From Micrasema longulum (Eukaryota > Arthropoda > Insecta > Trichoptera > Brachycentridae): a stretch of 64,000 nucleotides of DNA. The translations under genes were made by a program, and so were the position numbers. Numbering within the stretch: position 1 is the stretch's first letter; each line of letters begins with the position of its first letter. Below are positions 34,901-42,380 of the stretch, in pieces. Location: positions 1 through 64,000 of the forward strand of contig JAGVSM010000452.1 in assembly GCA_022494885.1 (NCBI GenBank). The letters run 5' to 3'. Below the pieces are notes generated by a model. The model had not been told where the DNA came from. It worked only from the letters and a program-made list of their open reading frames with translations, and searched no databases.

Positions 34901-37624
34901 TTTGCTAGTTACCCTACAGATAAATCCTAACATACTTAGCACCTCATTTGAGATCATGTCAATATGTTTGATAAATGTAAGTGTATCATATTTTTTTGCC
35001 AAGATCCCTAATAAAATCAACTCTTTCTTACTTACTAAAGTTTCTTACTTTTAGAAAAGGAAATTAAAAACCTGGCATCTTTCTATATTGAGATACAAAT
35101 TATTTTTATTGCACCACTCGTGAAAGTTGTTGAGATTCATCTGTAGGGTATTTCAATGTTGATAGTTATTACAGACAAATAAGAAAATTCGTATTATAAG
35201 AGTTTTTAAATGCATTTTTAGGCTAGCGCTGAAGCGTGGGGAGTAATGGCTTCAGTTTGCTCCGAACAACGGATCTGGAGGGAATTAGTGTTGTTTCACT
35301 TTACTTCTTCACAGATAGATTGCGCATTTACCAAACTTAATATCCAACCTGAAGACAAGGTTGATTGGAAGACTGTATATCACTCATTGAGAAAGTAAGC
35401 ATACAATACATTACTTTTACTTTTACGGATCATCAACATACATCAACAACAAGAATATTTAGTCCTTAGATAAATATAAGGGATTTTGAGTATTATGCAA
35501 TTAATATATTTGGCGGCCTCCGTGGTGTAGTGGTCAAGACGCTTGACTCACGCACGGAAGGTTCCGGGTTCGATTCCCGGTGAGAACACAAAAATTTAAA
35601 ATGTGATTTTTCTCAAGCCTGGGTGCTCTGTGATGTAATTCACCACTGTAATTAGGCCTCCTGGCCTGTTGTGGTGCAAAAAAAATAAAAAATGTTAATG
35701 TTAAAAAAAAAAAAATGTTAAAATCTATAACCTACTTCCACTGTCCAATAAAACAATTAGTAACGAGAAAATGTTCAAAAAGGCTATAAAAAAATGGATA
35801 GTAAAGCTGGGTAGAAGTAAAATGGATTGTCTCATTCGCCCAAACCAATATTGAATCAACTGCTCCACAAATGTATAGTTTATATTATGTTTTTGTTCTT
35901 TTATTGTGCGCTTTTTAATAAAAATAATATAGGTGTACATAGATGAAATATAAACATAAATACGTTTTTTATAAAACTGTCTGAACATTTTGTTAGTATA
36001 TTAAGACTTCTTTGTATATTCTCACATGCAATTTATTTTTAATTTTTAAAGTACATGTATTGTTTAGTGTCCTCGGCACAGTTAACCCCAGTGAGGTCAC
36101 ATAATTTTTATTATTAATCATTGTTCACTATGTGGGAAAAAAAAATAATCACAAATAAACTGAAAACATTAGCAAATATATTTTTTTAAGAATGCTTAAA
36201 ATCAAATATTTGGAATGAAAGGCCTTTCCTTATGCACCTGAGTGATAATAGTGAGTTTTTAGTTAAGTAAGCAAAAATGTTTCTGAATGTATTTCCTATA
36301 TCGGCACACGCCATTTTCTTTAAAATATTTACGTGGCTTTGAAAGAAAAACGGTCACTGTTGTACCATATATTTTATTTACTAAAATTCAAGAAATAATA
36401 GTGGCAGTGATCATTATGCCATTGTTATTTCTGAAAACATTTAAAACTAGGCTAAAGACTTGTCTGATTGTCTTTTATTATTTTTTGTTCTTTACTAGAT
36501 CGTTTGGCTTACGAGAAGATGTTCAGTATGCTGAAACACTATCCTTGTGTCGCCACTGCAAATGTCTATTTTGGCGATCACTCGGGCATCCATGCATTGC
36601 TGATGAGGTACAAATAATATCATTTATCAATATTACCTATTCTAAAATTCTCAATCTATAAGTGTTTTTTCTCCAGAATCGATTGATAAAATATATATGT
36701 AATAATATTTTGAGTATGTCCAAATGTTTGCCAACTGGTTGGATTTCCTCCCTAGGGGGTTATTTAGATCTAAATTTGTTGCAACAGAGAGGAAAAACGT
36801 TTCAGAGGAGGAATATAGAAGTTTAGGCATCTACAGGGCTTATAACCTGTCGTTGGCTGGTTTAAGTGGCCACTATACACACTGTGTCATTCACTAGACT
36901 AGACTTCCATATTCTCTTCTTAAAAATGTTTTCCCCCTCTATTTTATTTATTTTTATTTTATGTTACTTAATTAACATAAACGGCAAATCTGCCTTTTAC
37001 AAACATTTATAATATTAACATATTTGGCTTAATATTTTTTTTTTTCAAAAACATGAATTTTAAAAACAAGATTTAAAAAAAATAAATTTAAAAAATCAAA
37101 CTAAAAATTATACAAGATTTACATTAAAAAAAATAACCTAAAATTTATACAGCATATTCAGTAGAAAGTTTAAATAATAAAACATTCTACAGTAAAACAA
37201 CAAGAAAATCATAAGTACTGTTTCACACAGCTAGGCAAAGTGAACAAAAAATTGTATATGAAATGCATGAATAAATAAATATAATTACCATTTACCATCT
37301 TTGAAAAAGTTCAAAAGGTTTGTTCTATAGAAACAATACACCACACTAAATATATCAGATACGTGGGAATAACTATTGCCGAGTTCTTGAAGTCTATTTA
37401 ATACTGCATTACAAGTATACACTGTCCGTGAATTGTTGCTACAAAACGGTGGCACCTGTCTAGTCATTGCAATTATCTATTGCAACTTATTTAAATATAA
37501 ATAAATGTAATTATTGTGTATTTTTCAGTGTCCAGAATATCGTGAGCGTGTTAAGGAAGCGGGCGGGCCCCTGCCTCCTCACCCTATTCCTCCTGCTGAT
37601 TTCTTAAAGTTTTTTTCTCTTTAA
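10863..37624 (+). CDS. FBXO25: FBXO25/FBXO32 (atrogin-like) F-box only protein, eight exons
   Basis: This is the substrate receptor of an SCF ubiquitin ligase in the FBXO25/atrogin-1 (FBXO32) family. Exons: 10863..10975, 23306..23402, 29673..29861, 32616..32797, 33077..33169, 35222..35394, 36499..36607, 37529..37624. All splice sites are GT-AG and all phases agree (2,0,1,0,0,2,0). The product is about 350 residues once one missing base in exon 3 is allowed for, matching the family length. The start is MPFISKDWRSPGEEWVKT, the hallmark N-terminus. Residues 85-133 carry LDFTSAVKDVRRFNY. The F-box (about 202-252) is KLHELPVECIREVLLRIS... plus RIWRELVLFHF. The C-terminal Cys-rich box YAETLSLCRHCKCLFW and HPC is followed by the end FLKFFSL. 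Introns are 0.3-12.3 kb and packed with repeats. FBXO25 versus FBXO32 cannot be separated, as insects usually have one co-orthologue. Confidence 0.95.
10976..12629. other. Start of FBXO25 intron 1
   Basis: Apart from the fold-back element at 11757 nothing is recognised. A brief GC-rich island (CGCCGCGCCGTGTCGGTGCC) lies near 12104. Confidence 0.5.
11757..11876. repeat. Fold-back element
   Basis: GACCACAG at the left and CTGTGGTC at the right, with an inner perfect pair GACATCGTCA / TGACGATGTC. About 120 bp in FBXO25 intron 1. Confidence 0.5.
12630..12878. mobile_element. Family D MITE
   Basis: About 248 bp. Ends GGACCCCGGTTACAATGGGA and inverse CCATTGTAATCTGGGCCC. CAG on both sides may be a 3-bp target duplication. 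Confidence 0.75.
13312..13500 (+). repeat. tRNA-derived SINE, family B
   Basis: The head is GTGGTCCCGTGGCTAGGGTC ... GGTTTGAATCCCACTC. The body ends with a CGTAAGAACGCAAATATTT 3' end. Confidence 0.75.
13592..13850. mobile_element. Family D MITE, inverse to the one at 12630
   Basis: Ends GGCCCCGATTACAATGGGA and TTGTAATCGGGGCC, CAG at both flanks. The interior matches the 12630 copy in reverse. Confidence 0.78.
13851..14389. other. FBXO25 intron 1, nothing recognised
   Basis: Very AT-rich, rich in AATAAT strings. Confidence 0.5.
14390..14682 (+). mobile_element. RTE-like retrotransposon 3' end
   Basis: The open frame contains GIPRKTWHDQIQQILEDGHV, RRACMRRCMNVEEARSVC and ends RSIISAYPYGETA, with tail GATGGTTTGTTGTT. 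Full C-terminal family motif. Confidence 0.82.
15165..15400 (+). repeat. SINE family A, divergent
   Basis: Begins CCCGAGTTCGATTCCTGGGA and ends GATGACTTTATGATGATTTG, as expected for a decayed copy. Confidence 0.55.
15401..16479. other. FBXO25 intron 1, unassigned
   Basis: Mostly AT-rich. The 15880-16100 part has a more even base composition but no reading frame or repeat that I recognise. Confidence 0.45.
16480..16776. mobile_element. Family C inverted-repeat element, complete inner module
   Basis: The inner module 16548-16774 has long imperfect terminal inverted repeats starting AAATTTGTTGCAACAGAGAG and carrying GAGAAGG ... GGCATTTACAGGG on both arms. It is preceded by outer motif TTTGAGTATGTCCAAAT. 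Confidence 0.7.
16777..17834. other. FBXO25 intron 1, nothing recognised
   Basis: A 72-codon open frame at 17225 has no recognisable motif. Confidence 0.45.
17835..18024 (-). repeat. SINE family B
   Basis: Near-complete inverse copy with head GATTCGAACCACGG and GCCACGGGACCACAACCCG. Confidence 0.75.
18343..19110 (-). mobile_element. LINE 3' end (C-terminal RT domain and 3' UTR)
   Basis: The minus-strand frame at 18674-19021 encodes SLADRRDIFDQILLYKTVNN and ends in a stop. This is the C-terminal thumb-like region of CR1/Jockey-class reverse transcriptases. It is followed by a 3' UTR ending at an A/T-rich tail near 18345. 5'-truncated. Confidence 0.75.
19475..19780. mobile_element. Family C element
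   Basis: Arms AATTACAACAGGGATGGAGG and inverse CCATCCCTGTTGTAATTTG enclose a very short inner module. Outer motifs GTCTACAAACATTTGAAC and GGGTATGTCCAAATGCTTGC follow. Confidence 0.6.
19785..20281 (+). mobile_element. LINE 3' end
   Basis: Coding remnant VPGCRTKFAQRHSLHVGPRS and QFKVGLRSWIG, then a 3' UTR and an (AAATA)n tail at 20262-20281. A repeat family C module precedes it. Confidence 0.65.
20285..20372. mobile_element. Family C inner module, short
   Basis: AAATTTGTTGCAACACAG ... CCCTCTCTGTTGCAACATTT, 88 bp. Confidence 0.65.
20381..20870 (-). mobile_element. LINE 3' end
   Basis: The minus strand encodes RSQNLLFIKFSKSNFYFYAP and RMCRLVNSSQ, a LINE C-terminal motif (SnFYxxAPxYRmcrLvN). 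Reverse tail TTTATTTATTTA at about 20387. An ATCTA-rich micro-duplication is seen at 20611-20655. Confidence 0.72.
21349..22013. repeat. 665-bp segment with inverted ends containing ACTGGCCAA
   Basis: CAAGAAAAACTGGCCAAGTCAT at the left is matched by an inverse of AAGAAAACTGGCCAAACCAT at the right (about 17 of 20). The interior is AT-rich and without a reading frame. Confidence 0.45.
22014..22489. other. FBXO25 intron 1, unassigned
   Basis: A less AT-rich stretch (22080-22320) precedes the LINE fragment; no motif found. Confidence 0.4.
22490..23160 (+). mobile_element. LINE 3' end
   Basis: Translates as SWGGTHKAYVDGINIFQKLL and then broken frames down to LFKKLPAEVKEQ, typical of the C-terminus of CR1-like reverse transcriptases. 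The tail is AAATAAATAATAATAG near 23140. Confidence 0.65.
23306..23402 (+). CDS. FBXO25: FBXO25 exon 2
   Basis: 97 bp; the first base completes an Arg codon. It encodes an acidic linker (DGDISDEAAANSENTC) and then HCRITIKCTRE. Acceptor ccaaag, donor gtaaga. This linker is poorly conserved in the family, so the exon is supported mainly by phase, splice sites and its last residues. Confidence 0.85.
23541..24167. mobile_element. Family D MITE interrupted by a LINE
   Basis: Left end GGGCCCTGATTACAATGGGA, right end CGTTGTAATACGGGCCCTGG. The middle is occupied by a LINE 3' end. Confidence 0.72.
23580..23960 (-). mobile_element. LINE 3' end nested in a family D MITE
   Basis: Closely similar to the copy at 20381 (same UTR, same RSQNLLFI motif). 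It interrupts a family D element whose two halves lie at 23541-23579 and about 23960-24167. Confidence 0.75.
24168..25451. other. FBXO25 intron 2, nothing recognised
   Basis: AT-rich, no repeat shared with the rest of the window was spotted. Confidence 0.45.
25452..25536 (-). repeat. tRNA-derived SINE, family 1, head only
   Basis: Inverse copy of the tRNA-like head at 3690 followed directly by an A-run, lacking the body. Confidence 0.75.
25800..25850 (-). repeat. Family F motif, single copy
   Basis: ATATCGAGCCACGATCGCC followed by AAAACATCGTAACCGAC, the inverse of the 26700 arm. Confidence 0.5.
25977..26420 (+). repeat. Family E dispersed repeat, interrupted
   Basis: AAATGGATTTAGAAA, CGCAACATGTTTGGCCTTGA and GTGACGTCGAGATTCGTGAC, continuing after an insertion (26170-26375, T-run start, LINE-UTR-like) with GCGTGGCCAATGTAATGAAC. 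Confidence 0.6.
26655..26780. repeat. Family F motif, head-to-head pair
   Basis: GTCGGTTACGATGTTTTGG followed by its diverged inverse (CAGAACAACGTAAGCGAC), about 28 of 36 positions pairing. Related single copies are listed separately. Confidence 0.55.
26925..27000 (+). repeat. Family F motif copies
   Basis: GGCGGTTACGCTGTTTTGCC and GTCGGTTACGTTGTTTTGC about 55 bp apart. Confidence 0.45.
27280..27335 (+). repeat. Family F motif copy
   Basis: GTCGCTTACGTTGTTCTGCC, then GATTATGGCTCGATAT. Confidence 0.5.
27578..28130 (+). mobile_element. LINE 3' end
   Basis: The frame AYPSEQLFYMKVLDMRQLYL ... FKKVVKDWIFLSGRI ends at 27895. A 3' UTR and (AAAT)n tail at about 28110-28130 follow. A C-terminal reverse-transcriptase end of a Jockey/CR1-class element. 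Confidence 0.7.
28312..28436. repeat. Hairpin with about 31-42 bp arms
   Basis: GACGAGTGATACTT ... CACAAATTTGGA at 28330-28360 and its inverse at 28390-28420 with one mismatch. AT-rich extension on both sides. Confidence 0.65.
28545..28810 (-). repeat. tRNA-headed SINE, related to the 57591 copy
   Basis: Inverse B box region CCAGGAATCGAACCCGG; A-box side CACGCCAACCAG; flanking TAGCCATCGAGTCGAAAACA. Confidence 0.6.
29188..29470. mobile_element. Family C element
   Basis: Inner start AAATTTGTTGCAACAGAGAG. The outer end is GTCTGCAAGCATTTGGACAT ... AAAACATTGTT. Confidence 0.68.
29673..29861 (+). CDS. FBXO25: FBXO25 exon 3, carrying a one-base frameshift
   Basis: The exon opens in phase 0 as IAGFNGLSEAVR and would stop at a TAG (29712-29714). 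From 29711 another frame gives LDFTSAVKDVRRFNYICAL, the conserved continuation. Between the CGT at 29706-29708 and the CTA at 29711-29713 only two bases (AT) occupy a codon's place, so one base is missing. Both halves are family-conserved. Donor gtaaga follows 29861, phase 1. Confidence 0.9.
30121..30261 (-). repeat. SINE family A, 3' truncated
   Basis: Inverse tRNA-like head (GGAATCAAACCC; CATGGTAGGCAAACGCGCTG) and body up to CCAGTCCAGGGACTATG. Confidence 0.65.
30372..30562 (-). repeat. SINE family B
   Basis: Inverse copy preceded by a T-run. The head is GATTTGAACCATTGACC ... CCACAGGACCACAACCCG. Confidence 0.75.
30590..31045. mobile_element. Family C element fragments
   Basis: Outer motif GTCTACAAACATTTGGACAA at about 30635, and inverse interior CACTTAAACCAGCCAATGAC at about 30885. 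Confidence 0.55.
31046..32334. other. FBXO25 intron 3 around the THAP-like exon
   Basis: Besides the THAP-like exon, it holds a short purine-rich run of GGTAAGGGTGAA units at 32157-32185. Confidence 0.45.
31714..31790 (+). pseudogene. Orphan first exon resembling the start of a THAP domain
   Basis: ATG followed by MPCCVVFKCQNAALFKREYV and then G-I-T-F-H, ending at a perfect donor (GTAAGT at 31791). THAP domains begin with M-P-x-C-x(2-4)-C and have a downstream I-x-F-H before the first intron, so spacing and splice position both fit. No second THAP half (C-x2-H, AVPTIF-like end) was found downstream in this intron of FBXO25. It could be a remnant of a P-like or other THAP transposase gene, or a relocated host exon. 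Confidence 0.5.
32335..32450 (-). mobile_element. Weak RTE-like 3' fragment
   Basis: Degenerate copy of the AYPYGE/MNVEEA coding end, recognised from similarity to the 55222 and 61300 copies. Confidence 0.45.
32616..32797 (+). CDS. FBXO25: FBXO25 exon 4
   Basis: 182 bp, strikingly GC-rich. It encodes VHESQQNPRVLRALLGAL, a Cys/Arg-rich CWGRPLGSRALW and RIHTIAERIRLRE. Acceptor tttcag, donor gtactc, phase 1 to 0. Confidence 0.92.
33077..33169 (+). CDS. FBXO25: FBXO25 exon 5, first half of F-box
   Basis: 31 codons in phase 0. LHELPVECIREVLLRISD is the F-box core that binds SKP1. Acceptor tttcag, donor gttagt. Confidence 0.93.
33738..34030 (+). repeat. Family E dispersed repeat
   Basis: Same blocks as at 25977: CGCGACATGTTTGGCCTTGA, GTGACGTCAAGATTCGTGAC, GAGTGGCCAATGGAATGACC, without the insertion. 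Confidence 0.62.
34480..35025 (-). mobile_element. LINE reverse-transcriptase C-terminal fragment
   Basis: The minus strand encodes LLGILAKKYDTLTFIKHIDM, MLGFICRVTS and IKSLYCSLGWYSES, the DLGVxxxxxLxFxxHI ... LGFIxR block found after the RT core of Jockey/I-type elements. No 3' UTR is recognised. Confidence 0.7.
35222..35394 (+). CDS. FBXO25: FBXO25 exon 6, second half of F-box
   Basis: 173 bp. EQRIWRELVLFHFTSSQID completes the F-box, and DWKTVYHSLRK follows as in family members. Donor gtaagc, phase 2. Confidence 0.93.
35512..35692 (+). repeat. tRNA-derived SINE, family 2
   Basis: The head GGCCTCCGTGGTGTAGTGG ... CGGGTTCGATTCCCGG has well-formed A and B boxes and T-arm. The acceptor arms do not pair. 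The body ends in an A-rich tail near 35685. Confidence 0.75.
36499..36607 (+). CDS. FBXO25: FBXO25 exon 7, Cys-rich box
   Basis: 109 bp. It encodes FGLREDVQYAETLSLC, then RHCKCLFWRSLGHPC, the strongly conserved C-terminal cysteine-rich segment of the FBXO25/32 family. Acceptor actag, donor gtacaa. Confidence 0.94.
36703..36950. mobile_element. Family C element
   Basis: Outer TTGAGTATGTCCAAATGTTT, inner TTGTTGCAACAGAGAGG, inverse end CTTAAAAATGTTTTCCCCCT. It abuts a LINE tail at 36953. Confidence 0.68.
36953..37475 (-). mobile_element. LINE 3' end in the last FBXO25 intron
   Basis: The minus strand encodes TRQVPPFCSNNSRTVYTCNA and SDIFSVVYCF, ending in a stop near 37285. The 3' UTR runs to a T-rich tail at 36955. 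The element ends about 50 bp before the FBXO25 terminal exon. Confidence 0.65.
37529..37624 (+). CDS. FBXO25: FBXO25 terminal exon
   Basis: 31 codons and stop. CPEYRERVKEAGG, a proline-rich PLPPHPIPP, then the family end motif DFLKFFSL. Acceptor tttcag. Confidence 0.94.
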   Translation, partial: CPEYRERVKEAGGPLPPHPIPPADFLKFFSL

Positions 37625-38204
37625 ATACGATATATTTTTTATTTTATTTCATAAAAATTATTATATTTTAGTAAAAAAAATTGTAAATATTGAGAGGAAT
37701 TAACAACTTATTCTAAATTGTTATATTATTATCATTTTATTTATGCCAAGGATTTTTTTCTCCAAAGCCATGTCGGAAATTTTTTGTAGCAGATAGAATC
37801 TGATGCATTTAAAAAATTCAGTTGTGATTGTTAAAGTTACTGATTAAGTTACCCGTCATATTTTTTGTTTTCCATCGTAGAAAACGTTATGTTATTTTTT
37901 CATCTCCTCGTCATATATCAAGTATGTATTTTAAAAATATATTGTTACGTAAATATGTATTTATTGAGATGTTCTCTTAAACTGTTTTGAATCTCCTGTG
38001 AATACATATTATGTATGTAATTTGTTTTTCTCAAAACTGTGATATTTATAATGCAACTATTGATTGATATTTAAAAATGTTACAAGTCCCTTATCATGTG
38101 TATGAAATTGTCAGATCCCCAAGCAGCCAATCTTTTCTTTTTAACTTTTAATTCAGTCAACTGTATACAGTTCAATAAATATTTGAAATGTCATGTCAAA
38201 TACA

Positions 38205-38320
38205 CGAGAAGATGGATGAATATAGAAAAACTGAGGTCTGTATTCAAACATAGATCTAAGTGGTGTTCTATCCTCTCTGTCTACCCCTACAGTGAAACTG
38301 CGTGATGGTTTATTTGTTTT
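38205..38320 (+). mobile_element. RTE-like retrotransposon 3' end, short
   Basis: Codes for RRWMNIEKLRSVFKHRSKWC and SILSVYPYSETA, then the terminal GATGGTTTATTTG. It lies about 600 bp after the FBXO25 stop. Confidence 0.75.
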
Positions 38321-39651
38321 TTTAAACAGTTAAAATTAGAAATCGAAAACCTTTAGGTGATTAGATAATGTTCCATATTATACTCCTATCTCCAAATTGT
38401 TTATAATAAAATCTGTGCATCTTCTCATGAAAATGTTTGTGCCCAATTAAATTATTCTTATGTGATGCCTCATTTGTTTGTTTTAAAAATGTATTTCAAA
38501 AACATTTGTTAAATTTTCCCAATGAAGCTTAGTAAAAAGTGTTTGCAATTTTTAAAAATAAAATATTTTAGTTACCTACTGATAATATCACACAGTTGAT
38601 AAGTTTACAGCTAATGCGATAAATATGGTATCATTATTGTTTCCAACTTTGTAAGTCTGGAGCCTTCCATTTCTGCAAAATCTTGATGAACTAAAACCCA
38701 CCATTTAAATTCTGATACAAATTCTAAATTAATTTATTTTTTAATCAGTTTTGCATAATTTGGTTTAATGTGTCTATTAGTATGGTTTTTACATTCCCTT
38801 TAATGGAAATAGATCTCTTGCTTAGATCTAAAAGAGCCAATGTCGTAAATCACAATTTTTCAGGTCAGTAATAATATGTCATTTTCCAGGCATTGTATGA
38901 TGTTAAAATAACTGTATGAAACACAATTGAAAAATATACCAAGTGTATAAATGCATTAATATTATAATTTATTTTACAAAAATAATTTGACATTACCCTT
39001 TTAGATCCAAACCATGGAGATGACTATCATTGATTTTTCCTATAAAAATGTATGTTACAAACAAGATGTTATTATGGCAAATTACAATGACTCGATTGAT
39101 TAATTTTTTTATAGAAATGCCTAACAATGCCGAGTTTTTAATGTAGCAAACTGAAACTTAAAGTAAATATGTTTTGACTTTTATGTTTAGGGTCATTGTG
39201 GGAACAATGAATCACTTTTTTTTAAGAGTTACATAACTCGGTATTTCTACATGCTATTGGTGTTAAACTTAGATTTAAGAATGGTAGGTTATCTAGCAAC
39301 ATTTTATTCTAAGTACCAATTTATCTATCAATAATTTAGTGTTGGGATTATTTCTTAAAAAAGGCCAGGTTTGTTTTTCCTTGTGCTTGTTCTTGGTTTA
39401 GCTTTAATCAGTTCTCTGAATTGACTTGGACTGATAAAAGTGGCTGACTATACTGATTTATCTTTAGAGCACCCAGGTTGAGGCTCTTGATAAAAATCAA
39501 CCATTGGATCGCATTGTAGATTAAGTGGTGAATCGTACAGCTGATCTGGCTGTAAGTGGTCTCGAATCTCTGACTCTGGCTGTTGCTGCGGATCATGCTC
39601 TGGCTTTTGATGATGTAATGGGCTAGTTGGCTGATTTTCACTGATAGAGAT

Positions 39652-39861
39652 TTAAACAGGATTAGGACGATCAGTCACTGTGCTTGGTAAAAAATCTTCT
39701 TCTGTAAAGATGTCCCTGTCAAAAGGATAGATTCCAGTTTTCTTGAATGCATTTATAATGTTTGTAGGAGTTATGGATCTAGTAAGTGCGGTTCCTATTA
39801 GTTCAGCTAAGTCGTAAATTGTGGCAGGTTTCCCTGGATTTCTTAGCAACCATGACTCCAT
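39652..39861 (-). pseudogene. pogo-like transposase, C-terminal fragment
   Basis: MESWLLRNPGKPATIYDLAE ... NIINAFKKTGIYPFDRDIF is the typical end of pogo/jerky-type transposases (W-x4-PG-x5-IYD, then GIYPFDRDIF). It is out of frame with the N-terminal part because of the internal deletion. Confidence 0.85.
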
Positions 39862-40807
39862 AGAAGCATTGTAGTAAGTTTTTAAGGGAGCATAGATACC
39901 TACTAATATTACTACATACTAATATTGAAGGATTTTCTTTGGAGCTCGATGTGTGCTTAATGAAATGTTTCACTGTTTGCAAAAACAAGTCGCTGTTCAT
40001 CCAGCCAGTGGGCGTAGCTAACCCTAAAGTGCCGGTGGGAGCACCTCGTATCATGTGGTCTTTAAAGTTTTTTCTCGGGAAAATAAGAACTGGTGGCAAA
40101 GCTTGGCCAGCTGCACTGATAACACAACAAGTCGTCACTAGAGTTCCTTTTTCTCCACTAGTCACTTTTCCAATACTTTTTCCTTTAGGGCCAATTACCT
40201 TTTGGGGTTTTTGCACCATTTTGGTTGCAGTTTCATCCAGATTGTACACCCTTGTACCGTCAGTAAGTGAAAGATGTCTCTTATATACTTCTTGTAGATT
40301 ATCAAAAAGTATTTTTACGGTTTCCATGTTAAATAAAGTAGCCCTGGCTAGACTGCAAGGTTCCAGTTTGCCTAATGAAATATCAACATGACGTTTGCGA
40401 AATGATTTCAGCCAGTCTGTTCCTACCATTTCGTTTTCAATCCATGGCTGTGGCATTTGAATACTATTGATAGCAGCCATTTCATAAGCAACTTTGCGAC
40501 AATCTTTTGTTGTCATACCGTAAAACATAAGGGCACATTTTTTGCAGTATTCTTTTAGAGCCTCTTCTTGTTCTTGAGTAAAAACTTTATTCACATCGTA
40601 GTTAGGTACTAACCTCATATTTTCAATAGAACTAATTGTGGACTCTTTGAGTTTAGCTGCATAACGTCTAAGAGTTGCAAATGAAATGTTCTTATCTCGT
40701 GCTACAGCACGTATCTTCCTTCCTTTTCGAATTTCTTCAAGAGCATCTCTCATTTCTTCTTCAGTATGTTTTCCGACCTTCCGACACAATACTTTCCTCC
40801 TTGGCAT
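39803..40807 (-). pseudogene. pogo-like transposase, N-terminal two thirds
   Basis: An open frame starting MPRRKVLCRKVGKHTEEEM. It runs through the helix-turn-helix region, WLKSFRKRH, LDETATKMV and PPVLIFPRKNFKDHM up to KENPSILV (about residue 300). Normally the D-N-H-x-S-H motif and third acidic residue follow at this point. Here a junk segment replaces them, and the frame rejoins homologous sequence in another phase. The transposase is therefore catalytically dead by loss of two of three acidic residues. Confidence 0.85.
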
Positions 40808-41599
40808 TCTGTGGGCAAAAAAAAATATTGGTCGTTATTTTTATCCGTACACAGTGAATCGGCTCACTGTGCCCTCCTTAAAGTTGATCCACTGTGTACC
40901 ACCCTGGCCATTTTCATTTTAAAAGGTTTTTAACAAACTTCTAATTTCGAAATAATCCTATAGTTACTCTCAAATGAAACAATAATAATGACTTATTATG
41001 CATCAATAACAACTTGGAGCATTCAATAAATAACAGCGGATAACAAAAACAAGGAAGCTTACCTGAAATTTTAACTTTTGAGGTCTCAAAACACAAAGTA
41101 TTCTCTCACACATACGGATCACACGGCAGCGGTGCAGTGACAGCGTTAGAATGTTTCGTGTTTGGACGCGAAGCAAATAAGAAAGAGACGCAGCTATTAC
41201 AATACTCAATCTGTCTTTTATCTTGCCTACTTCACCGTTCACTGTTCCCACAATGACCCTAGATAATAAATATTATCCAGACATTTTAATTACTTCCCCT
41301 ATTTCATCATGTTATGTGTATTTTTGTAATGACTATGTGTAACATAGTTTCATGTTTTTGTCAATTAATTTTAGAGATACATACTAGAAATGGTAGCTGT
41401 TTTAGTTTTAGGTGAGTTTTGTGATATTCATTTATATGAATTAATAATTATTATTCATAATTATTTATGCATGATTTTTCAACTAATCTCAGGGCTTTTT
41501 GTGTTTGAATTAAAAATGCTAAACTTAGGCTCATTTGTTCATTTTACATACCTACCAGGTGTATGCTTACGTTTTCGCTGGTTTTTGTGGTAAAAAAAA

Positions 41600-42380
41600 C
41601 ATGTAATTTTCAAGGAAATTTTATTTTTTGTTTATTCAAAATATTGGCCATCGGCTTCTGCACACTTCGCCCATCTTTCAGGTAAGTTATGAATAAAAAC
41701 TCGGGTTGTGGTCCTGTGGCTAGTGTCTCGGACTCACGGACCAAAGTTCCGTAGTTCGAATCCCACTTTAACCCAACTTGATTCCATTTTCTAATAGTGA
41801 GTTATTTACAACTCGTTAAAAATGGCCCTCAAAATTAAATATTTGGGTAAATCATAAGAACGCAAATATTTCTGTTTATTTAAAAAATTTTAAAAAAATA
41901 CCATGCCAGAAAAACTGTTTGGCAAATCATTCGTGGAGCCATTTTCCAACTTCCTTGAAATTGCTGAAGTGCTGCTCTACGAGCGTGCCCCATTGATGCG
42001 AAGAGGTGATAATCAGATGGCGCCAGGTCGGTGGAGACGGCGGATGCGGAAAAATGTCCCATCCAAGCGATTGTGTCTTTCACTAGTTTTGCTGCACACT
42101 AGACAGCGCATTGTCGTGTAACAAAATCATTTTGCCATGTCTTCTGGCAATAAATAAGAAAAGCAATTCGTGCCGCAAATGTTCTTTTTCAGACACAAAC
42201 GTCGACATGATCACTGAACGATACAACACAAATGCTATTGTTTGGCAGACTCAACTTGTGTGTTTGTAGGTTAGTGTCAGACGAACAGACTGATGTAGTG
42301 TCAAATTCATACTCTACGTACTGTTTGGTGGTGCCATCTCTTAGTGAAACCGGAAAAGACTTATGCATACACCTGGTATA
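41600..42380 (-). mobile_element. mariner transposon remnant, split by a SINE
   Basis: The minus strand encodes DLAPSDYHLF (about 41990-42030), a signature of mariner transposases with the second catalytic region. At 41625-41695 it encodes the C-terminus LPERWAKCAEADGQYFE, followed by a stop. Between these lies a family B SINE (41700-41880). Further frameshifts and stops occur, so it is inactive. Confidence 0.8.
41700..41880 (+). repeat. SINE family B inserted in mariner
   Basis: Full-length copy, CGGGTTGTGGTCCTGTGGCT to CGCAAATATTTCTG, lying between two halves of a mariner C-terminus. Confidence 0.78.

Larger units (their letters stand above)
39190..41259 (-). mobile_element. pogo-like DNA transposon, internally deleted
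   Basis: 2070 bp bounded by TA (39188-39189 and 41260-41261). Terminal inverted repeats of 17 bp (GGGTCATTGTGGGAACA) are perfect and continue imperfectly for about 24 bp. The minus-strand transposase encodes a psq-like/CENPB-type HTH start (EEIRKGRKIRAVARDKNI) and DDE_1 block YNLDETATKMVQKP with the first Asp. Confidence 0.88.

Noticed and set aside
35512..35588. A possible tRNA gene with CTC-like anticodon loop
   Set aside because: The acceptor stem does not pair and a SINE-like body with an A-rich tail follows.
36287..36661. A 124-codon ORF as an independent gene
   Set aside because: Its second half is FBXO25 exon 7; the first half is intron translated in frame.
39939..40391. A 150-codon plus-strand ORF
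   Set aside because: Antisense of the pogo-like transposase.
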